DNA of 34,391 nucleotides, taken from NCBI GenBank assembly GCA_937925525.1, contig CALALS010000070.1, positions 1 through 34,391 of the forward strand, written 5' to 3'. How positions within the stretch are numbered: the stretch's first letter is position 1; each line of letters opens with the position of its first letter. Positions 18,057 to 26,019 of this stretch are shown piece after piece. Below the pieces are notes generated by a model. That model saw nothing but the letters and a program-made list of their open reading frames with translations. It did no database searches and was not told the origin of the DNA. The position numbers and the translations under genes are program-made. This stretch comes from an uncultured Flavobacteriales bacterium. GTDB taxonomy: Bacteria; Bacteroidota; Bacteroidia; Flavobacteriales_E; Vicingaceae.

Positions 18057-18096
18057 AGAATTTTTTTTTAAATAAATATTTTTTTTTGTTTTAATC

Positions 18097-20967
18097 TTAA
18101 GCTATTGACTCATATTCCTCAATTGCAGGGCATGTGCATATTAAGTTTCTATCGCCATAAGCATCGTCAACCCTAGAGCTTCCGGGCCAAATTTTAGCGT
18201 CTTTAACCCATGGTAAAGGAAATGCCGCAGTTTCTCTATCATATTTGTGCTCCCAGTTATTTGAAACTACTTCTACTACGGTATGTGGTGCCTTTTTAAG
18301 AGGGTTGTCTTCTTTATCTAACTTTCCGTCAACTATTGACTGAATCTCAGCTCTAATGCTCAATAATGCTTCTGCAAACCTATCAAGCTCAGCTTTACTT
18401 TCACTTTCGGTAGGCTCTATCATTAATGTGCCTGCAACAGGAAAAGACACTGTTGGAGCATGAAAACCATAATCCATAAGCCTTTTTGCTATATCAACTA
18501 CCTCAACACCTGACTCTTGCTTAAAGTTTCTACACTCTAATATCATTTCATGAGCAACTCTATTGTTTTCGTTTGAATATAAAGTGTCATATCTTGTATT
18601 CAATAAAGCTTTTAGATAATTTGCATTTAAAATAGCCATTTGTGTAGACTTTGTTAACCCCCCTTCCCCTAGCATTTTTATATATCCGTATGAAATTAAA
18701 AGAATTAATGAGCTGCCCCAAGGAGCTGCAGAAACAGCATCAATAGCTTTTTCTCCTCCAACTTGCACTAATGGGTTTCCAGGTAAGTAAGGCATCAGGG
18801 CTTCAGTAACACCAATCGGCCCCATTCCAGGTCCACCACCACCATGAGGTATAGCAAAAGTTTTATGAAGGTTTAAGTGACATACATCAGCACCAATATT
18901 TGCAGGATTTGTTAATCCAACTTGAGCGTTCATATTTGCTCCATCCATATATACTAATCCGCCATTTTGATGAATAATATCCGTCACCTCCATAATAGAC
19001 TCTTCAAAAACACCATGTGTTGAAGGATAAGTAACCATTAAGCCTGCTAGGTTACTTGAATGTAGTTCTGCTTTTTGTTTTAAGTCAAGGACATCTATAT
19101 TCCCATTGTCATCACATTTAACAACCACCACTTCCATTCCCGCCATAACGGCACTTGCAGGGTTTGTACCATGAGCAGAAGAAGGAATTAAAATTTTTGT
19201 TCTGTTTTTATTTCCATGGTCATGATGATATGCTCTAATTACCATAAGTCCGGCATATTCACCTTGAGCACCTGAGTTTGGCTGCAATGACATTGCTGCA
19301 AAACCGGTTATCTCACAAAGATATTTCTCAAGATTTTTAATCATCTCTAAATATCCTTTTGTTTGGGAAGAAGGAGCATAAGGGTGAATAGCGCCAAATT
19401 CCGGCCAGCTAAGTGGCATTAACTCTGAAGCAGCATTTAGTTTCATTGTACATGAACCCAAGGCAATCATGGAATGTACTAAAGAAATATCTTTGTTTTC
19501 AAGCTTTTTTATATACCTCATCATTTCCGTCTCTGAACGATAGGTATTAAAAATAGGGTGAGTTAGGTAAGATGAATTTCTAATTAAAGATTTTGGCAAT
19601 ACGCTATCATCTTTAATTTCTTCTAACTGAGCAAGTGATTTAGACTGTGCTGAAGCAAAAAGAGCCAACAATAAATTAACGTCCTTTAGTCCTACCGTTT
19701 CATCAAAGCTAACACATATTGCATTATCTAAATATCTTAGGTTAATTTCGGCAGCTTGTGCCAAATCCTGAACTCTTTCTATTTGCTCTTCAGACAATTC
19801 AACTTTTACTGTATCAAAAAAGTTTTCGGTAGTAACATTGTAACCTAAACCAACTAATCCTTTTTTAAGTGCAATAGTTTTTTGGTGAATTTTTGTTGCA
19901 ATTTTCTTAATTCCATCCGGGCCATGATATACCGCATACATTCCTGCCATTACAGCCAATAAAACCTGAGCTGTACAGATATTTGAAGTTGCTTTATCTC
20001 TTTTGATGTGTTGTTCTCTTGTTTGTAAAGCCATTCTTAATGACTGTTCGCCCGTTCTGCTTTGAGTAACCCCAATTATTCTACCCGGAATACTTCTTTT
20101 ATATTCTTCTTTAGTAGCAAAATAAGCAGCATGAGGTCCTCCAAAACCCATTGGAATTCCAAATCGTTGAGTCGTTCCTACTACAGCATCTGCTCCCCAT
20201 TCTCCGGGAGGAGTTAAAACTGCTAAGCTCATAATATCGGCAGCAACTACAACTTTAATTCCTTTTCCATTACATTCTTTCACTAAACCTGAATAATCAT
20301 AAACATCACCATATTGAGCAGGATATTGTAACACACATCCAAATACTTTATCCGTTAACTCAAATGATGAATGCTTTTGGATAATCAACTCTATTGCTAA
20401 TGCCTCAGCTCTTGTTTTCAGAATTGAAATGGTTTGAGGAAAACAATCTTCTGAAACTAAAAACTGATTAGCCCCATTGTTTTTTTGATCTTTTGTCCTA
20501 TCTCCAAAAAACATTAGCATTGCCTCAGCTGCTGCCGTTCCTTCATCAAGTAATGACGCATTTGCTAATTCCATACCGGTTAGGTCTGCAACCATTGTCT
20601 GAAAATTTAACAATGCCTCTAGCCTACCCTGAGCAATTTCAGCTTGATAAGGAGTATAAGCCGTGTACCAACCCGGATTCTCAAAAATATTTCTTAAAAT
20701 AACAGATGGAGTTATCGTTCCGTAATAACCCAATCCAAGGTATGATTTAAAAACTTTGTTTTTTTGAGCAACATCCCAAATGTGTTTTAAATACTCTTGT
20801 TCATCCATAGGAGCCGGTAACTCCAATGACTTCTTAAGTCTAATTCTTGGAGGAATTGTTTGATTAATTAACTCATCTACTGAGCTAACACCAACTGTTT
20901 TCAACATCTCTGCCACTTCTTCTTCTCTTGGTCCAATGTGGCGTGAAGCAAAATCGCTTAAACTCAT
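18097..20967 (-). CDS. gcvP: Glycine dehydrogenase (decarboxylating), P-protein of the glycine cleavage system
   Basis: 956-aa PLP enzyme that decarboxylates glycine and passes the aminomethyl group to the lipoyl H-protein. Both halves of the P-protein are fused in one chain, as in most bacteria outside the split gcvPA/gcvPB type. The N-terminus is FASRHIGPREEEVAEML. The second half has STHGVFEE and the PLP site NLHKTFAIPHGGGGPGMGPIGV with Lys702. Length is normal and no motif is missing. It is transcribed alone from its own promoter; gcvT and gcvH are not nearby. Confidence 0.97.
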   Translation of the reverse strand: MSLSDFASRHIGPREEEVAEMLKTVGVSSVDELINQTIPPRIRLKKSLELPAPMDEQEYLKHIWDVAQKNKVFKSYLGLGYYGTITPSVILRNIFENPGWYTAYTPYQAEIAQGRLEALLNFQTMVADLTGMELANASLLDEGTAAAEAMLMFFGDRTKDQKNNGANQFLVSEDCFPQTISILKTRAEALAIELIIQKHSSFELTDKVFGCVLQYPAQYGDVYDYSGLVKECNGKGIKVVVAADIMSLAVLTPPGEWGADAVVGTTQRFGIPMGFGGPHAAYFATKEEYKRSIPGRIIGVTQSRTGEQSLRMALQTREQHIKRDKATSNICTAQVLLAVMAGMYAVYHGPDGIKKIATKIHQKTIALKKGLVGLGYNVTTENFFDTVKVELSEEQIERVQDLAQAAEINLRYLDNAICVSFDETVGLKDVNLLLALFASAQSKSLAQLEEIKDDSVLPKSLIRNSSYLTHPIFNTYRSETEMMRYIKKLENKDISLVHSMIALGSCTMKLNAASELMPLSWPEFGAIHPYAPSSQTKGYLEMIKNLEKYLCEITGFAAMSLQPNSGAQGEYAGLMVIRAYHHDHGNKNRTKILIPSSAHGTNPASAVMAGMEVVVVKCDDNGNIDVLDLKQKAELHSSNLAGLMVTYPSTHGVFEESIMEVTDIIHQNGGLVYMDGANMNAQVGLTNPANIGADVCHLNLHKTFAIPHGGGGPGMGPIGVTEALMPYLPGNPLVQVGGEKAIDAVSAAPWGSSLILLISYGYIKMLGEGGLTKSTQMAILNANYLKALLNTRYDTLYSNENNRVAHEMILECRNFKQESGVEVVDIAKRLMDYGFHAPTVSFPVAGTLMIEPTESESKAELDRFAEALLSIRAEIQSIVDGKLDKEDNPLKKAPHTVVEVVSNNWEHKYDRETAAFPLPWVKDAKIWPGSSRVDDAYGDRNLICTCPAIEEYESIA

Positions 20968-20986
20968 TCTATAAAATTTTAGGGGG

Positions 20987-21015
20987 CAAATATAACTACA
21001 ATTAATGACTGCAAA
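20987..21015 (-). promoter_or_regulatory. Promoter of gcvP
   Basis: Minus-strand TATATTTG (20987-20994) is a perfect -7 element ending 19 nt before the ATG. A TTTG at 21012-21015 could be the -33 element, with a spacer of 17 nt, slightly shorter than usual. No glycine-riboswitch-like structure is visible in the short leader. Confidence 0.55.
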
Positions 21016-21084
21016 AAGCCTACTTCTTTAATGTTTTATAAATTCATGATAAATCTCAATTCTAATATTTAATTGCTTTTTTGT

Positions 21085-21092
21085 TACTTTCG
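21085..21092 (+). promoter_or_regulatory. Possible -7 element of the kynU-kmo operon
   Basis: TACTTTCG matches TAnnTTTG at seven of eight positions and ends 20 nt before the kynU ATG. No convincing -33 element was found, so this is weak. Confidence 0.3.
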
Positions 21093-21112
21093 GCAAACTT
21101 TTATTTTTTATC

Positions 21113-22387
21113 ATGCAATCCTTTGAAAATTCACCAGAATTTGCCGCCAAGCAAGACCAAGCAGACCCTTTAAACAACTATAGAAGCGAATTTGTTTTTC
21201 CACAACATGAAGGAAAAAATTGTATTTATTTTACAGGCAATTCTCTTGGCCTAATGCCAAAATCAGCAAAAGATGCCGTACTGCTTGAACTTGAAGATTG
21301 GGGTAAATACGGTGTTGAAGGGCATTTTAACTCTACACACCCATGGTTTTCATACCATGAAATGTTTAAACAACCGTTAGCTAACTTGGTTGGTGCAAAA
21401 CCTTTAGAGGTAAATGCGATGAACGGCTTATCTGCCAATCTTCATTTTTTGTTGATTTCGATGTATCGACCCACTAAAGAAAGATATAAAATTATTTGCG
21501 AAGCAAAAGCTTTTCCTTCTGACCACTACATATTACAGAGTCATGCTAAGTTACATGGTTTTAATCCAAAAGATGCAATTATTGAAATTTCTCCAAGAGA
21601 AGGAGAGCATACCATTAGACATGAAGATGTTATTCAAACAATTCAAGAACATTCTGATTCGTTAGCTGTTATAATGATTGGAGGCGTAAATTACTATACA
21701 GGTCAGGTTTTTGATATGAAGTCAATCACAGAAGAAGGACATAAAAAAGGCGCAATAGTTGGTTTTGATTTGGCGCACGCAATTGGAAATGTGGAACTAA
21801 AATTAAACGAATGGAAAGTAGATTTTGCCGCATGGTGTAGCTACAAATATTTAAACTCAGGCCCGGGAAGTGTTGGTGGTATTTACGTTAACGAAAAATG
21901 GGCAAACAGCCCTGAATTACCAAGATTAGCAGGTTGGTGGGGATATCCGGCAAAAACAAGATTTCAAATGTTGCCTGATTTTATTCCTGCAGAGGGCGCT
22001 GACGGCTGGCAACTAAGCAATGCGCCTGTATTGGCAATGGCAGCTCATAAAGCTTCATTAGATATTTTTGAAAAAGCAGGTATTCAAAACTTAATTCAAA
22101 AATCTAAACTCCTAACTTCTTACTTGGAGTTTATTATTGATGATGTTACTAAACATCATGAAAACTGTTCGTTTGAAATCATCACACCCAAGTACTGGAG
22201 AGGTGCTCAGCTTTCTATTTTAACACATGGAACAGGGAAAGAATTGTATGACTTTATTACAAAAAAAGGAGTGGTGGCAGATTGGAGAGAGCCAAATGTA
22301 ATTAGAATTGCTCCGGCTCCATTGTATAATAGTTTTGAAGATGTATATCAATTCGGGCAGATATTAAAACAAGCATTAGAAAATTAG
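21113..22387 (+). CDS. kynU: Kynureninase
   Basis: 424-aa PLP enzyme that cleaves kynurenine or 3-hydroxykynurenine to (3-hydroxy)anthranilate and alanine. Family hallmarks are YFTGNSLGLMPKSA near the N-terminus, FNSTHPWFSYHE, GFDLAHAIGNVEL (Asp that contacts the PLP ring nitrogen), and the PLP lysine Lys245 in SYKYLNSGPG. Length is normal. It is the first gene of a tight operon with kmo (1 nt between stop and start), so the natural substrate is probably 3-hydroxykynurenine. Tryptophan dioxygenase and 3-hydroxyanthranilate dioxygenase are not in the window. Confidence 0.96.
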   Translation: MQSFENSPEFAAKQDQADPLNNYRSEFVFPQHEGKNCIYFTGNSLGLMPKSAKDAVLLELEDWGKYGVEGHFNSTHPWFSYHEMFKQPLANLVGAKPLEVNAMNGLSANLHFLLISMYRPTKERYKIICEAKAFPSDHYILQSHAKLHGFNPKDAIIEISPREGEHTIRHEDVIQTIQEHSDSLAVIMIGGVNYYTGQVFDMKSITEEGHKKGAIVGFDLAHAIGNVELKLNEWKVDFAAWCSYKYLNSGPGSVGGIYVNEKWANSPELPRLAGWWGYPAKTRFQMLPDFIPAEGADGWQLSNAPVLAMAAHKASLDIFEKAGIQNLIQKSKLLTSYLEFIIDDVTKHHENCSFEIITPKYWRGAQLSILTHGTGKELYDFITKKGVVADWREPNVIRIAPAPLYNSFEDVYQFGQILKQALEN

Positions 22388-22388
22388 T

Positions 22389-23729
22389 ATGGAAAAAGAA
22401 AAAATTGTAATTGTTGGTGCAGGTTTAGTTGGCTCATTATTAGCTTCTGTTCTTGCAAAAAGAGGCTTTGAAGTAGAAGTGTATGAAAGAAGACCAGACA
22501 TCAGAAAAGCTGAACTAATTGCCGGACGTTCAATTAATTTAGCGCTGTCTGACAGAGGCTGGAAAGCATTAAAATTAATAGGTATTGAAGATGAAATTAA
22601 GAGCATCTCTATACCTATGTACGGAAGAAAAATGCATGATTTGGAAGGTAATTTATCTTACCAACCTTATGGAGTAGATAATCAAGCTATTTATTCAGTT
22701 TCAAGAGGCGACCTAAACTTAAGGCTAATCAATTTTGCAGAGAAAAATTTTGGAGTAAAGTTTTTCTTTGACATGAAATGTACTGATATCAATTTAAAAG
22801 AAAATATTGCTCATTTTACCCATCAAAAAACAAAAGAAAAATCAAAGGTTAACGCCAGTAGAATTTTTGGAACTGATGGAGCCTTTTCAGCCGTTAGAAG
22901 CCGATTACAAAAAACAGATAGATTTAATTATTCACAGTTTTATTTAGAGCATGGATATAAAGAATTAGTAATTCCGGCAAATGAAGGCGGCTCTCACAAA
23001 ATTGATAAAAATGCTTTGCATATATGGCCTAGAGGAAACTTTATGCTCATTGCATTAGCAAATTTAGATGGTAGTTTTACCGTTACACTTTTCTTCCCTT
23101 TTGAAGGAAAAACTTCTTTCAACTCTATTAAAACAAAAGAAGATGTATTGGCATTTTTCAAGGAAACATTTCCCGATGCCGTTCCAATTATGACTAATCT
23201 AACAGATGATTATTTTGAAAATCCTACCTCTTCTCTTGTAACTGTTAAATGCTCTCCCTGGAATTATGAAGACAAAGTTTTAGTAATTGGTGATGCGGCA
23301 CATGCCATTGTTCCATTTTACGGACAAGGAATGAATTCTGGTTTTGAAGATGTTTTTCTCTTAGATAAAATGATTGGAGATTTAAATAATGATTGGAGCA
23401 AAATCATTCCGGAGTTTGCAAAATCCAGAAAGCCGGATGGAGATGCCATTGCAGATTTAGCTATTCAAAATTTCATTGAAATGAGAGATTTGGTGGCTGA
23501 CCCAATGTTTTTGTTACGAAAAAAAATAGAGAAAAAATTTTATACCAAATACCCTGAAAAATGGATTCCGCTGTATAGCCAAGTTACATTTACCGATATT
23601 CCTTATTCATTGGCACTTGCCAACGGAAAAAAACAAGAGAAAATAATGAATGAGATAATGACGTTACCTAATATAGAAACCATTTGGGATTCGGATGAAG
23701 TTGAACAAAAAATCTTAAGTTTGGTGTAG
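22389..23729 (+). CDS. kmo: Kynurenine 3-monooxygenase
   Basis: 446-aa FAD-dependent aromatic hydroxylase that converts kynurenine to 3-hydroxykynurenine with NADPH and O2. It has the FAD motif IVGAGLVGSLLA (residues 8-19), the substrate-region motif AGRSINLALSDRG, and the second FAD motif VIGDAAHAIVPFYGQGMNSG (about 299-318). Bacterial KMO length is normal. The start ATG follows the kynU stop after one base. Its TAG stop shares a base with the GTG start of the next gene. The C-terminal region (EKIMNEIMTLPNIETIWDS) has no clear membrane anchor, unlike eukaryotic KMO. Confidence 0.95.
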   Translation: MEKEKIVIVGAGLVGSLLASVLAKRGFEVEVYERRPDIRKAELIAGRSINLALSDRGWKALKLIGIEDEIKSISIPMYGRKMHDLEGNLSYQPYGVDNQAIYSVSRGDLNLRLINFAEKNFGVKFFFDMKCTDINLKENIAHFTHQKTKEKSKVNASRIFGTDGAFSAVRSRLQKTDRFNYSQFYLEHGYKELVIPANEGGSHKIDKNALHIWPRGNFMLIALANLDGSFTVTLFFPFEGKTSFNSIKTKEDVLAFFKETFPDAVPIMTNLTDDYFENPTSSLVTVKCSPWNYEDKVLVIGDAAHAIVPFYGQGMNSGFEDVFLLDKMIGDLNNDWSKIIPEFAKSRKPDGDAIADLAIQNFIEMRDLVADPMFLLRKKIEKKFYTKYPEKWIPLYSQVTFTDIPYSLALANGKKQEKIMNEIMTLPNIETIWDSDEVEQKILSLV

Positions 23730-24544
23730 TGAAAAAAACTTTAGTTGCCATATTAATAATTGCCCTTTCTGCTCCGCTCTACTCTCAAGAGTTAAAAGGA
23801 GGAAACGGAATATACACAAGAGACAAAGCCAATAGAGTAAAAGGTTGGTATGTTGGGCCGGGCATTTCATATATGTTTCCGTACTTAAAAGAACAAGATA
23901 AATTAGAAATTGCTGACACCGTTTTATCTTACACAGCCAAACCCGGTGGAAAAATCGGACTTTATTTAGAGGCAGGCTACTTTAGATTTTTTACAAAAAG
24001 AAATCTAATTTTTGATTTTTGAGATGCAGATTTAAGTTATAAATGGCTAAGAGGAAAAGAAACATTTAACCAAACGCTAACCGTTTCCGAGCAAAACATT
24101 TATGATATTGAATCACAAGGAAAATATAGCGACCACTTTATTTCCGGAAACTTAAACTTTAGCCACAAATATGATTTTTACAATGAAAGTGGTTTTTGGG
24201 TGAATACGTTTGGTTTAAATGCTGACTACCCTATTATTTCTTCACAAAGCCCTACTCCTGCTTTACCAAATACATCTCAACAAGTTCCCGGATTTACTTT
24301 TCAGTTACATTACAAAATGGGATATGGTATAAAATGGAATGACCGATTATGGATAGTTCCTAGCCTTGAAACACCAATTTTAAATATTGTCCCTTTCCAA
24401 AACGGAAGTTCTACCTTAAGTTATTTTAACACCAGAGCAAGACCACTTTTATTGAGTGTGAGATTTATGTTTATTAGCCAAAAAGGTAAAAACGATTGTC
24501 CACCGGTAAGAAACCCAGCCGGGTTTAAGCCTGATGGGTATTAA
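23729..24544 (+). pseudogene. Exported beta-barrel-like protein gene interrupted by an in-frame TGA
   Basis: One reading frame of 272 codons is split by TGA at 24020-24022. Before it are 97 codons with a signal peptide (ends near LYSQ) and a GxGISYMFPYL strand. After it the same frame runs on (DADLSYKWLRGKETF ...) without further stops to TAA at 24542-24544. The last strand SVRFMF before a short tail suggests an outer-membrane barrel. GTG at 23729 overlaps the last base of the kmo stop (TAGTG), so the gene belongs to the kyn operon. rsmD ends in TGA, so UGA is a normal stop here. The simplest reading is a recent nonsense mutation or a sequence error. A short C-terminal piece could restart at ATG 24200 but would lack a signal peptide. 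Confidence 0.7.
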
Positions 24545-24548
24545 AAAC

Positions 24549-24953
24549 CTAATACACCTTTAGCACTTCCCAGCCTGCAATAATTTTACCTTCATCAAAA
24601 ATTTTGAGAAAGTAAGTACTTGGCTTTAATGCCGAAACATCTATTCTTGTTTTTAAACCAATTAGTTTTTCTTGAATAACCAGTTTGCCTTGAAGATCGT
24701 ACACATTTACCATAAGCTCTTTGTCATTTTCTTCAATGGTAACATCTAAATAGTTTTCGGCAGGGTTAGGAAACACATTGGTTTTTACCGCAGCCTTTTG
24801 CTCCTGCACAGAAGTTTGAGTAGTATCTGCCATACGAATTACGAAATACTTGCGCTGAATACGATTACCCGCATTGTCATACGTATATACTACCCTTTGT
24901 GAGTAGCAGGCAAAACTTAAAGTTGCCATAATGATTATTAAAAGTGTTTTCAT
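24549..24953 (-). CDS. Short exported protein with one YD motif and a T9SS type A sorting domain
   Basis: 134 aa. Signal peptide (MKTLLIIIMATLSFACYSQ), then a single Rhs-like YD motif (VYTYDNAGNRIQRKY), a short Gln/Lys-rich linker, and a complete T9SS type A sorting domain (VFPNPAENYLDVTIEE ... VNVYDLQGKLV ... PSTYFLKIFDEG). The body is too small for an independent catalytic domain. It is the last gene of the Rhs operon, 2 nt after the barrel gene, and I recall similar short YD+sorting-domain genes beside Rhs loci in other Bacteroidota. The YD motif suggests it packs with the Rhs shell and supplies a T9SS signal in trans; that is a hypothesis. Confidence 0.82.
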   Translation of the reverse strand: MKTLLIIIMATLSFACYSQRVVYTYDNAGNRIQRKYFVIRMADTTQTSVQEQKAAVKTNVFPNPAENYLDVTIEENDKELMVNVYDLQGKLVIQEKLIGLKTRIDVSALKPSTYFLKIFDEGKIIAGWEVLKVY

Positions 24954-24955
24954 AA

Positions 24956-25666
24956 TTATTCTTTTTTAGATTTTTTAAGATGGTAAATAAGTTTAAAATC
25001 TATGCTTAATGAGGTGATTTTTTGATAGTAGTCAAAATAGGAAGTACCAACATTAGCAATATATTCCCTTAACTTAGGAATTCCAATATTGTAAATTGAT
25101 TGAATTTCAATGGAAATTTTATCAGAAATAGATTTATAATAACCTATTCCAGCCATTACTCCATAATCGTAATTGATAATGGTAGGTCTAGTCCCCTCAA
25201 AAGTGGTATCAGGAGAAAGTTTATAAGTTTGAGATAAAAGCTGTGAATAATAACACCCCAGTTTTAACCCTAACCCAATTTTGCTTCTAATAGATAAGAG
25301 CACCGGGAAATTAATATAGTTAAATGTTTCTTTAGTTTTAATATTCTTAACTTGTTTTCCATTAGAGTTGGTAATGGTTATATCACTATTAATACTTTTA
25401 TTGAGATATTGAATACCTATTGAAACAGAATGATTTTTAGGGAAAATTAACTCTCCTCCAATACATGAACCAAAACCAAAACCTCTTTCTTTGGCAATAC
25501 TAGGAGCGGAGGTATATGTTTTAAGAGTGGACAAATTGGGTGCCAGTGATACAAAAGGCGATACATTTATTTGCCCATAGCTAAAACCATAAAAAAGATA
25601 AAATAGTAAGGACAAACCAAAAGTTGGCTTAGCTATTTTAAGTTTATCTATTATTTGGTTTTTCAT
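24956..25666 (-). CDS. Outer-membrane beta-barrel protein (PorT-like/OMP_b-brl type)
   Basis: 236 aa. A signal peptide with a long charged N-region ends near YGFSYGQ. Then come alternating strands with Gly/aromatic turns (GFGFGSCIGGELIF, VSIGIQYLNKSI, GLGLKLGCYYSQLL, YDYGVMAGIGYYK), ending in a strand LSIDFKLIYHL before a Lys-rich tail. This fits the PF13568-type barrels common in Bacteroidota. It lies 71 bp after the candidate immunity gene and 2 nt before the YD+sorting-domain gene. A role as an envelope partner of the Rhs system is possible from context only; housekeeping roles are not excluded. Confidence 0.75.
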   Translation of the reverse strand: MKNQIIDKLKIAKPTFGLSLLFYLFYGFSYGQINVSPFVSLAPNLSTLKTYTSAPSIAKERGFGFGSCIGGELIFPKNHSVSIGIQYLNKSINSDITITNSNGKQVKNIKTKETFNYINFPVLLSIRSKIGLGLKLGCYYSQLLSQTYKLSPDTTFEGTRPTIINYDYGVMAGIGYYKSISDKISIEIQSIYNIGIPKLREYIANVGTSYFDYYQKITSLSIDFKLIYHLKKSKKE

Positions 25667-25737
25667 TTTACTACAATATTATTTGGTTTTTCTCACAAGC
25701 ACAGTTTTGCCTATCTTACAAAAGGAAGGGAACAATA

Positions 25738-26016
25738 TTAATATTTTAAAAACTCCTCAATATCATTAATTATCCAATCTTTTGCAGTGTCAATTGAACA
25801 AAAAGGTTTATTAGAAAGATAAAGAGGAAACTCTACAACAAGAATGTCCGCTTTCTTTTTACTCCATAAAGTAAGGGAAAATTCGGTATATCCATTATTA
25901 AAAGAATCAATTTTAGGGAGCTCTTTAACTTCTATTTCATATTTCAAAAATTCAGCCGTTTTCTTTTTTAAAAATGAGTTGGCAAACAACAATACTTCAT
26001 TTTCAAATTTATTCAT
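25738..26016 (-). CDS. Candidate immunity protein for the Rhs toxin
   Basis: 92-aa soluble protein, no signal peptide. I recognise no family. It has N-terminal helices (MNKFENEVLLFANSFLKKKTAEFLKYEI), then strands (YTEFSLTLWSKKKADILVVEF), and ends in a helix (AKDWIINDIEEFLKY). Its ATG is 3 nt after the stop of the Rhs gene. A small acidic-to-neutral cytosolic protein directly downstream of a polymorphic toxin C-terminus is the usual position of the cognate immunity gene (established for Rhs/CDI systems). Immunity function is therefore inferred from position and size, not from homology. Confidence 0.68.
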   Translation of the reverse strand: MNKFENEVLLFANSFLKKKTAEFLKYEIEVKELPKIDSFNNGYTEFSLTLWSKKKADILVVEFPLYLSNKPFCSIDTAKDWIINDIEEFLKY

Positions 26017-26019
26017 AAA

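Noticed and set aside
18057..18096. A/T-rich tract downstream of gcvP as a rho-independent terminator
   Set aside because: The only inverted repeat is weak A/T pairing with no G/C stem, so low complexity is the safer reading.
23729..24544. UGA recoded as an amino acid
   Set aside because: rsmD (13269) ends in TGA with normal length and overlaps coaD as expected, so UGA is a stop in this genome.
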